Assembly (NCBI RefSeq): GCF_000003815.2
Contig: NC_049987.1
Location: forward strand, 3,769,683-3,833,682
DNA length: 64,000 nt
DNA from: Branchiostoma floridae
Lineage: Eukaryota; Chordata; Leptocardii; Amphioxiformes; Branchiostomatidae
Direction of reading: 5' to 3'
The translations under genes and the position numbers were made by a program. The notes below the pieces were generated by a model. It was not told the origin of the DNA. It searched no databases and was given only the letters and a program-made list of their open reading frames with translations. Positions within the stretch are counted from its first letter, which is position 1, and each line of letters starts with the position of its first letter. This document shows, piece by piece, positions 44,448-54,800 of the stretch.

Positions 44448-46113
44448 GTTCCACGACCCCATACCTTCGCCAAATAAGCCTACCTTTCTTTACAACTGCT
44501 GTATTAATTGTGTTTGTCATTGATTATGCAAATAAGGTTCTCATTTGCATAAATTACATCAGCTGATCATCTCCACCACCAGACAGCAGACGTACACAAT
44601 CTATGTTAAGAAAGAAGGCTTTTATCGCATTTTCTGCTAATTAATGCAAATGAGGATCTCATTTGCATAATTGATGTTCAACGATGTTCACCTGTACATA
44701 ACTTCCAAATGCTACAAGTAAAAATTTCCTGTCATTTACCACAATGAAATAATAGCATTTTCTCATTAATTATGCAAATTAGGTCTTCACTTTGCATAAT
44801 ATACATCAATCAATATTCCTGTCCTTCTCAGTTACAAATGTTACATGTTGCAATGGTCCCATAATGGAACTGGGCGCATTCACCAAATTTCCTAATTGAT
44901 TATGCAAATTAGACACAAATTTGCTTAATTGTTATGTCATTATATGTAGCATAACTTCAGACATCTACATACCAAAAATCATAACAATCCGTTAATCCTT
45001 TCTTGAGTTATTCCCTTTTAAAGTCTGACATTAAACCTGTCCTGCAGTTCCAAAACAAGCCGCTAGGGGGCCCAAATTTACACCACTTACTCTCGGCATC
45101 AAGAGCTGTCTACCACTCAATAACCATAGCCGCAGCATGTTCAGAACTTGAGATATCAAACCAGGAAGTTCCGCTGCAGTCCCGTTACAGCCTGCTAGGG
45201 GGCCCAAAATCTAATCGCTTCCAGGTCTCATCTAGACCTACCCACATACCGAATATCAATACAATCCATCCAGACATTCTCGTACACAATCTATGTTAAG
45301 AAAGAAGGCTTTAATCGCATTTTCTGATAATTTATGCAAATGAGGATCTCATTTGCATAATCAATGTTCAACGATGTTCACCTGTACATAACTTCCAAAT
45401 GCTACAAGTAAGAAGTTACTGTCATTTACCACAATGAAATTATAGCATTTTCTCATTAATTATGCAAATTAGGTCTTTATTTTGCATAATATATATCAAT
45501 CAATATTCTTCTCCTTGTCAGTTACAAATGTCACATGTNNNNNNNNNNNNNNNNNNNNNNNNNNNNNNNNNNNNNNNNNNNNNNNNNNNNNNNNNNNNNN
45601 NNNNNNNNNNNNNNNNNNNNNNNNNNNNNNNNNNNNNNATTGATTATGCAAATTAGATACCAATTTGCATAATTAATACGTCATTATATGAATCATCACT
45701 TAAGCTATCTACATACCAAAAATCATGACAATCCGTCAACTCCTTCTTGAGTTATTCCCTTTCAAAATCTGACACTAAACCTGCCCTGCAGTTCCAAAAC
45801 AAGCCGCTAGGGGGCCCAAACCTATACCACTTACTCTCGACATCAAGAGCTATTCACCACTTAAAAATCATTGCCGCAGCATGTCCAGAACTCGAAATAT
45901 CAAACCAGGAAGTTCCGCTGCAGTACCGTAACTGGCCGCTAGGGGGCCCAGAATCTAATCGTTTCCAGGTCTCAACAAGACCTACCCACATACCGAATAT
46001 TAATACAATCCATCCAGGCGTTCTTGAGTTATGATGGTCTTCTACAGACATAGAAACAAACATACATACATACACACATACACACGCTACCCAAAACATA
46101 ACCTTCTTGGCGA
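44448..46113 (+). repeat. Repeat family R1, full-length copy with internal tandem duplication
   Basis: Left end AGAGTTCCACGACCCC and ATACCTTCGCCAAATAA; right end ACCTTCTTGGCGAAGGTAAT. About 690 bp is duplicated in tandem: ACACAATCTATGTTAAGAAA occurs at about 44595 and 45284. A 100-N gap (45539-45638) lies in the second unit. Many ATGCAAAT/ATTTGCAT octamers and four GCTAGGGGGCCC blocks. Confidence 0.88.
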
Positions 46114-46260
46114 AGGTAATAAGTAGTTTATATCGTATACCTTCTCGCCGCACACAATCAAACGCCTTTTTAAAGTCAACGAAACAAGCATAATGCGTTT
46201 GTTAGTTGACAGGGGCTTGCTGAAGCTTAGGTTAGAAATGGAAAACTCCAGGCTTTGTCT
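46110..46260 (-). pseudogene. Short LINE reverse transcriptase fragment
   Basis: On the minus strand one frame reads ACFVDFKKAFDCVRREGIRY, the RT motif A region with its catalytic Asp, of the F-x-D-F-x-K-A-F-D type. Only about 130-150 bp remain, abutting R1. A different family from the other LINEs in the window. Confidence 0.75.
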
Positions 46261-46319
46261 GAGGTATTTATGTATAGGACAGAGACCATAACCTGGCATT
46301 GAGAACTCACATACAGTCA

Positions 46320-47825
46320 AATTTCACACACAATACTGAGAACACGTTCGTCATGATCTATGAACGTTGGCTGTCTTAACTCTGATTGATATTTCATGTT
46401 AAATAGATACATACAGAATTGTAGTGAGAAACAGTAGTAATAATAATATACATGTATACATGTATATATGAAGGGAGTCAGTGCGGATTGGGGATCTAGC
46501 CAGATCCGGCAAAGAATCTGTTCGGCAGCTAAGGCACTCTTTCCCGTCAACATGACAATACCGTTCCGTGGATACGTCCTGCGGGGAGGTAGTTGGCCGG
46601 GCCCGACTGACTGCCTCACAGGTGACACTACCCGAAGCAAGGAATTGTACGGCATTTTACGGGGTTTAGGAGTAGGGGCTGTAAGGGCTAACCAGTGCGT
46701 TGGAAATCCGATCACAAAATTGCCACAACCCTTCCCCCCAACCGTAATTTTCCAAACGTGACCCCCCTCCCCACCTTAACAAATTTTGCCGTGACTCTCC
46801 TACTGACAAGTATCTTTTTAACTAGTTAGAAACGACCTCCATTCAAAAAGCAAAAAGCTGTGATATGCAAGGGCAACTATAGTACCTATAGTACAGTTCA
46901 GAAGTGATCGGTATAACAACTAACAGTTTATATCTACAGTCTACAGAGAGAACTTCCTACATATCTTCACTCACCTGCTTCCTAGTCGGCGACTGTCCGT
47001 ATCTAGGTCATGTAGGCGTGGTTTGGTACACTATATCCAGTGTTACTAATACGACTCTCAGGGCCACCCTATTGTTCTCAGCTAATGTCTGTGATTACTT
47101 CTTCCCAATCATGCGTGGTAAAGTGCCGCTTATGCCCTGGAATCTCCTCTTAACTAATCAAACAAAGGGCGTTGAGGTTACAGGACACAATATTTATTTG
47201 CGACCCGCTGGTATATTTTGAAAAAGGCTCAAAATCTCAAAGGATGTGTAAAAAGTTTTTCGTGAGGGGCAGTCACGTGTTAACTGTTCTGCGTATTATA
47301 GGTCTATTTGTTTACCTTTAGACTGTTAGATTTAGATTGTGCAGGTTTTCCAGTTTGTATACAAATTATGCCTTATTGCGTAAGTAAGGTAAGCCGGCTG
47401 CAGTTATTTGAACTCCGCAGAGTGGCGTTTTCAAGAGGGCGTCAAAATGCAATACGCAAACAGATTTTTAAGTACTCTTAATTACCCTAAAAGTCAACAT
47501 AATCGTTTTTCGTTTTTCTCTAGTGTACCCTTCTACAATTGTTTTCCTCGTTGAATGTTGTCATCTCATGGTTCTTAACTGTAGTAATCCCTTGAGGGTG
47601 AAAACTGTCTTTCGCAACCTCAAACGTTTTACATATTGAACTTCGTACACTTGCATGTCTTGGAGCAAACATGGTTCAGAAGGTATCATACCACAATTAG
47701 AGAGTACAAATTGAATTATTGTTAGACCACAAACCTTTTATGCCCGAAAATTCAATCAAAGAACAGTGTACTAGTATTTGAAGATATTTTGCTTTCTATT
47801 GTAAGCACACTCGTTGGTTAGACAA
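46320..47825. other. Intergenic, no gene recognised
   Basis: Open frames at 46468-46761 and 46904-47221 (plus strand) were read in full and show no domain, no splice consensus logic and no signal peptide that I can support. Confidence 0.4.
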
Positions 47826-48036
47826 TACTGTAAATGCAGAAATGTTCGCGGTGGATTAATGTTCGCGGTTTTCGCGGTGGCCGCTTCACCGCGAACTTAA
47901 AACCACCGCGAACATTTTCCATGGCATTAAGAGACTACAGTGCATGATGCTGCCGCGAAATTAAAACCACCGCGAAAAGTCCTTTTTCCCTCTCCCGCGA
48001 AATTAAATCCCCGCGAACTTAAATGCATTTACAGTT
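47826..48036. mobile_element. Palindromic GCGG-type MITE, copy 2
   Basis: TACTGTAAATGCAGAAATG to ATGCATTTACAGTTA, same internal order as the 11.5 kb copy, with a few substitutions and length changes in the centre. Confidence 0.9.
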
Positions 48037-48423
48037 ACAGAGTAAATTGACATCCAAATGTAACCGACGAAACAATTGTGACCGTGGGTAACTCTGTGAT
48101 CTTATCATGGTTAACGTCGGTTGTGATGTTTTCTGTGGTGTGTGACGTTGTGTTGATATCGCATACAGAACACATAACAGTGACTTATGCCAAAAGCTTA
48201 CTTAAAAGCTAACGTACCTATTACTGTCAGATGAACATAATCCTGTTCCCATAAACAGGAAAATAAGCCTCGAACAAAGCTTCTTTTCGAAATACAAAAC
48301 GCCACGTCTGCTATCCCTGGATGTAGTCAGACAATCTTACAACGATGTGGATTTTCTAGGCCAATCCTAGATTTCCTGGTTAGTGATTAAAAGTAGTCTA
48401 ATACGGCTAGACCTCTTCTAATT

Positions 48424-48800
48424 AATGTGGGATCGTGAGGCGTAATCGGCAGCGCGTTGGACTCAGGCCTAAGAGGCCCCGAGTTCGAAACTTGCCATGT
48501 CCGTCCGATCCTGTGCCCTTGGTAAAGGCACTTTACACGACTTTCCTCACTTCAAAAATGAGTATCTAGTATTCGAGTCCCTCGGATAGGACGTTAAATG
48601 GAGGTCCCGTGTTCGGGTAGAGCCACACCTCGAGCACGTTAAAGAACCCACCACACGTATTGAAAAGAGTAGAGGTCCTTTCTGGTATAAGTGGATCAAA
48701 CCTTACAGTCTGGTCTCCGGGTTGACATCTTGCCAAGGTGATAGTCAACTGTTATGTCAATCATTCCACAAAGGTGGTAAGACTGAATAAAAAAGGGATA
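48424..48800 (+). repeat. tRNA-derived SINE with intact A and B boxes
   Basis: Head: TGAGGCGTAATCGG (A-box-like, 48436-48449) and GTTCGAAAC (B box, 48483-48491) with RNA polymerase III spacing. Body: CTGTGCCCTTGGTAAAGGCA, CTTTACACGACTTTCCTCAC, TCGGATAGGACGTTAAATGG, then CACACCTCGAGCACGTTAAA. The same body follows the head at 49.1 kb and occurs without a head at 18.7 and 57.4 kb. Confidence 0.82.
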
Positions 48801-49084
48801 TCTAACTTAGTCCCTCATTTTATAGGGCAATCTAAGCTTTTGACAACACCTCAGGGGCGGGGCTATTCTTTACAGTACATGATGTATCAGGATCTTTTTT
48901 GAAAATGTTCTTTTAAAACCTGATAAATGTTACTGGTCAAAAAGTATTGGCTTCTGTCTTGCAACCTCTCTCTGTCTCCGGACACTCAGCTTTGACCAAG
49001 ACTAGGGGTTAATTCGGGATTTCGTGTGACCCTGCTAAATCCCCTTGATATGTGATTACAGATTGACAGATTGACAGATCTACA

Positions 49085-49590
49085 TGGAAAGGTGCCTCGT
49101 GACCGAGAGGTTGCGGGTTCGAATCCGACTGCGTGTCACCGATCTTGTGCCCTTGGGAAAGGCACTTTACACGGATTTCCTCACGTCAATGATATTTAGA
49201 GGGTAATGGGATCATCACCAAATGAGTACCTAGCTTCGGCTAGGGCCGTCCCTCGGATAGGACGTTAAATGGAGGTCCCGTGTATGGGGAGAGTCACACC
49301 CCATGCACGTTAAAGAACCTCCCTCCACACATGGTGCGGTGTGAGATGGAACAAACCCTTCTGTCTGGAGTTGGTGATTCACTTCAAATCACCCGGATGG
49401 AGGCCTGGCGAACCTCCATACCGTATCAGCCACACGGTGATTTACCAGCGAAAGGGTATGTCACCCCGTATGGGGCGATATAACCCCGCCGTGTTAACAT
49501 GTGCGAACATGTGTCAGGGCTCCCTTGGAAATCAGTCATCTAGAGTGAAGGGACTACCCTATAAGATCAATAAATAAATAAAAAATAAAC
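49085..49590 (+). repeat. tRNA-derived SINE, second copy with a different head
   Basis: B box GTTCGAATC at 49117-49125 in GCGGGTTCGAATCC context. The A-box half is truncated. The body matches the 48.4 kb copy (GGGAAAGGCACTTTACACG, GGATAGGACGTTAAATGG) and extends to CAATAAATAAATAAAAAATA. Confidence 0.8.
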
Positions 49591-50932
49591 TAGAGTTCCA
49601 CGAAAACATACCTTTGCCAAATAAACCAGGTTTGTTATGCAGAATAATGTCTGTAGACAAATGCGTTACTCATTTCATTTTCTTTATAATTATATGCTTG
49701 GAGTTGGTTTATAAAATTTTGGCATTGATTATGCAAATTAGATCCCAAGTTACAATCAATTGATATCAAATTGTAGCAAGCATTACTTAAGCTATTAGCA
49801 TACCAAAAATCATGATGATCCTTTGATCCATTCTTGACATATTCTCTTTCAACGTCTTTAAATACACCTCTTACTCTCTTCCCTCTTTCTCAGTTACATA
49901 TGTGACAACTTTCATTGATGAAAGTACTATAATGGAATACAGTGGATTTATGAACATTTCCTAATCAATTATGCAAATTAGCTGTTAATTTGCATAATAA
50001 GTATCACATTATATAAGTCTTCACTTAGGCTATCTACATGCCAAACATGATGACGATCCGTCAACACGTTCATATTTTCTCATTAATTATGCAAATGAGA
50101 TCATCATTTGCATGGTAAATATGTATTGACATTTCTCTCTTTCTCAGCTACATATGTGACAAGTTTTAAAGTCCTATCATGGAATGTAGTGAATTTATAA
50201 ATATCCTCATTAATTATGTAAATTAGCTGTTGATTAGCATAATTGGTATCTCATTATGTAGGTCTTCACTTGCGCTACCTACATACCAAAAAGCATGATG
50301 ATCCGCCAAAATGTTCATATTTTCTCATTAATTATGCAAATAAGGCCATCATTTGCATAATTGATATCTATCAACATTTCTCTCATTCCCAGCTACATAT
50401 GTGACAAGTTTGAAAGTCCTATCATGGAATGCAGTGGTTTTATAAATTTTCCTAATTAATTATGCAAATTAGCTGTTGATTTGCATAATTAGTATACCAT
50501 TATGTAAGTCATCACTCATTCTATGTACATACCAAAAATCATGACGATTCGTCAACACGTTGTAGAGTTATTCTCGTCCAAAGTTTGAAAGGAAACCGGC
50601 GCCTGCAGTTCCAAAAAAGCTGCTAGGGGGCCCAAACTCCCAGCACTTTTTCTCTGCCTCGAGGGCTATCTACCACTCGAAAATCATGATCACAGAATGT
50701 CCAGAACAGGAGATATAAAAATTGAGGTTCTGCTGCAGTACCTTAGCAAGCCGCTAGGGGGCCCATTATCGAACTTGACCTTCGTTTTCCCGACCCCTAC
50801 CCACCTACCAAATATAATCGGGATACATCAAAGGCTTCTCGAGTTATGCTGTTAACACACACACACACAGACACACACACAGACTCACAAGCCTAAAACA
50901 TAACCTTAGCCATTCTGGCAAAGGTAATAAAG
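49588..50932 (+). repeat. Repeat family R1, full-length copy
   Basis: Left end AGAGTTCCACGAAAACATACC and CCTTTGCCAAATAAACC; right end CCTTAGCCATTCTGGCAAAGG then TAATAAAG. Between them are about six tandem ~120-250-bp blocks, each with TTAATTATGCAAAT and ATTTGCATAAT, then GCTAGGGGGCCC blocks and a CACACACAGACAC tract. Confidence 0.88.
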
Positions 50933-51028
50933 TTGCAGCTTTTGATATTAGACTCTATAGAAATGGAAATAATTAACTGCTAGATATAAGTTATAATGTA
51001 GCTAAATTTATTTATGTAAACACCGGAA

Positions 51029-51242
51029 TTCTGTAAATGCATTTAAGTTCGCGGGGATTTAATTAGGCGGTAGCGGGGAAAAGGGACTTTTCGCGGTGGA
51101 TTTAAGTTCGCGGTAACACCATAGACTGCAGTCTAATACCATTATAGGAAAATGTTCGCGGTGGTTTTAATTTCGCGGTAATGTGGTCACCGCGAAAACC
51201 GCGAACATTAATCCACCGCGAACATTTCTGCATTTACAGTAT
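51029..51242. mobile_element. Palindromic GCGG-type MITE, copy 3
   Basis: Opposite orientation to copies 1 and 2: starts TCTGTAAATGCATTTAAG and ends AACATTTCTGCATTTACAGT. Similar length. Confidence 0.9.
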
Positions 51243-51856
51243 AGCATTCTAACAACAATTCTATATATATCGTCATTCCTAAATAATGCAATACATCCAC
51301 AAATATTGAACTGAACAACTACAAATTCTGACTCACTAGTATCACACACATAATCCAATAGCTTTAAATACCTCACCCATACAAGCACATAGAAATATAT
51401 GAATAGAAAATCGTCTCCGAAAGTAACAGTATACATTGCAGTTTCAACCCTCTCAAGTTCTAAACCTACTAACAGTTCTTCTTGTACCAAAACTTAAGTC
51501 GCCATAAGCACCATAATATATATACTTGCCACCGGTTTTACTAAGTGTGTTCGGCGACTCTGTCTCGGTACAACAGTGTTTATTTACGACCCCCGTGCTC
51601 GGGTATAAAGTAGTGCGGCACATAAACTCCGCTGGGGGTCAAATAAATGTATAAATAATGAGCCAGCAAATCTATGCTAATTTTTAGATATTCTGTAGAC
51701 TGTACCCTGGACTTCAACATATTGAATTCTTAAAAATTGTTTCTGCAACCTGCTACAAATTTTGAGGCGTCGAACCTCATCACCTTGGGGTCCTTAACCA
51801 TATAAATCCCAATAGGCCAAAAACTGAGACCTTAATCATTTCCGGAAGTGCTGTAT
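51243..51856. other. Intergenic, P450 3' flank
   Basis: AT-rich, no exon recognised. A minus-strand open frame (51167-51490) reads partly through the neighbouring MITE and is not supported. Confidence 0.45.
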
Positions 51857-54800
51857 CTATTTCCGGCAGGTCACCACCACTTTGTATGGTGCATCCGCGT
51901 CATCTGGCCTCTCACCAACCGGAAAGCTGAAGTGGAAGTTTTGGACCAGTCCGCCCAACAGGAGATACGTATCGGCCATACCCATTTTCTCTCCTGGGCA
52001 TGCGCGGCGACCAACACTAAAGGAGAGAATTTACAAGAGTAGATTAGATAACATTTACATCTGTGCCCTAGATCAGCATGTATACCCCTTCCCCACGCGG
52101 CAGCCACGATAGATCGAAACCGACGCCAAAGTGGCAAACAGAACACCGTCCATTATAATTAGCGGTTCAACCAATAACACACCTTTCTCAGGCGGCGGCC
52201 ATGATAATTCGAAACCGAGGCCAAAGTAACAACGAAAAGACTGTCCATCGTAATCAATAATAGGATGGCAATTAGGGAATCGACCAATAAAAGAATGGCT
52301 GCATGTCCGTCAATTTTTTTTGCATTTTTATGTTTTTATTTTGCATCTCATCTTTTGGTGCATAATACTAGTTCTAATATCTATTAATGACTTTGTAAAC
52401 ATTTGTTTAGTTCGGGGGGGGGGGGAATGGAAGCTGATTTCAGAGAGTACGTTTTGTCTATTTGCCTCACCGACCTCCTTTTTGATCTATCATGGCCGCC
52501 ACGTGAAAAGGGTATATCATACAATCTCTCGCCGCCAGTGGCTCATGCATTTGAGCCTGCTGTACTGACCTGCACCTACGATTAATAACATCTAAGTCAA
52601 AAGATTGATTAAAAAAAGAAAAGAAAAACACCAATAGGAGCGCTAGATTCTATATCACTATGCAAATAGGATCCCGGAATCTTCCGTTGGAGCAGCCTCC
52701 AACAGCATTGTAATAAGATAGTTCTTAGTCTGACCATAACCGGTCCTTGTGACCTCTTCTGCATCGATCATAAGAGCTAGCCAGTGTCGACATACGTGCT
52801 TTAAACCTTACGTAAAATACGCGTATGCTCTTGGGGTCTTTTCGTCACATGGTGTTCACTGTTAGATTGTGTTATAAAAGCTTAAGTCTACAAAACTGCA
52901 AAGTGCCAATTTAAATGTCGGACATACATACATACAAACATACATACATACATACATACATACACAACCTTTATTTTAACTGGATGGCCCTGTCGGCCTC
53001 AGCCGCTCTTCCCAGATGTCAAATGTGAGGGGGGGGGGGGGTCACGGGAAAATGAATAAATTAATACATTTTTCGCATCTCTGATTCTCGAGATTCTTAT
53101 GGAGATGACAAAGTTGACAAAAGAAGACAGTATGAATCTTACTTAACCTACGTCTGATAATGTATCATACTGACCAAAAAGGCATCCATGCAAAAGGCTT
53201 TGGCATCAGCTTGCCACTCTCATCCAAGAAACGTTCGGGACGGAAGGTGTGGGGATCCCCCCAGATGTCGGGGTCGTGGTGAAGCGCCCACAAGTTCGGC
53301 AGTACCATCGTGCCCTTCGGAATATGGTAACCTCCTAAGACACAATTGGAATGAATCCTTGACTTCCAACCAAAAAGATTCCGTTACTCAAGCATCTGGA
53401 TATGAGTTTGGAAACGGTCAGACGTTTTAGACAGCCATCCGTCTTTCGTCAGTAAAATTGGTGAAATCTTGTTGGAGAGAGTTTTTATATCCTAGCTGTC
53501 AATTTATATGTGCAAGAGATCTAGATGGAAAACAGGTTTATACTAATTAACGCTAGGGTCACTGACAAAGACACCGGATGGCTGTCTGAAACGTCTGCTG
53601 GCCGTTTTCGAAATCATATTCAGTAACTGCTTTGTGGCGTATCTTATTACCTGGATTTATAACCTTCATCGGCGTATATACGCATTAACACCTGGGGCTA
53701 TAACGAAATGATAACAACATGTTGTTACAACTTAAAAAAATTGTATTATCATACAGCCAGGCGCCGCGGACCAATCACTTGAAGGTCCCATTCCATGTTG
53801 GTTATTGTTAAGAGATATAGATTCCGGCCAGCTCTTTCTGATTGGTTAGAATGAATAGACACCGGTGTCGATAAGACACTTAAAACAACGTAACTCGATC
53901 ATAGACAACACTACGTTTTACACAATACATAATTTTGAAGATATATTAGAGACCATCATTGTACTTCAAAATCATCCTGTAAATTTAGCGAACGTAAACT
54001 ATCAAACGTTCACATCGGTGGTGGCAGGTTGAACCTTGGAAGATTAGCCCGTAAGGGCTAAAAGGTTTCTTAATAAACAACAATAATAAACAACAAAGCA
54101 GGCTTAGACGGGCTTAGACAGTGTAGCAAGTAATCTTATAATGTGGAGAAGCTGGGTCCTTACTATAGGTTCTAATGTGTGTTTAAGATCCTCACTTTAT
54201 AAATACATTACAGAGGCGACTCGTACTCACGCAGTGACGTGTCTTGAGTCGTAGCACGCGGTAGGGACAATGGATCAGGGATTCCCATCCTCAGTACTTC
54301 ATTGACGGTGGCCTCCGTATATGGAGTATTCTGGCGGTCACCAAGCCCAGTCAGCCTGTCACGGCCCACCACACTGTCTAACTCAGCAGCCACCTTCTCC
54401 TGTATCTCCGGGTGGGCAGCAAAGAACTGGATGGCCCAGCGTAGGGCATGTGTCGTGGTTTCCGTTCCGCCTGTGTAAGTTACCAGAATTTGTTCTCACG
54501 AAAGTTGATAACAGATACCCACAACAACACTCTCTACAGTAGTATATTTCGGACAGTATTTTACACTGATGAAAAAAACATTTTTTTCAATTCAATGATT
54601 GCGAAATATGGCACATCATGCACTCGCCGCTGCAATGTGATTTGCAACTGACGGAGGCAAACAAACACCAGGCGCTGTCTCGCTTTGTTGCAAGCTCACG
54701 CACTTCACTTCAGAAATGTGCTCTCGCGTGAATACATTCAAAATGGCCACCGTATCTGAAATGAGGTCTATTGCAAGTTCATAGTGGTTATTCTCACGAC

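Noticed and set aside
46904-47221. 105-aa plus-strand open frame starting MIGITTNSLYLQ
   Set aside because: I could not find a family resemblance, signal peptide, or flanking exon; too little to call a gene.
48424-48500. Functional tRNA gene
   Set aside because: The internal promoter boxes are present, but no closed acceptor stem is visible and the same body follows as in other SINE copies.
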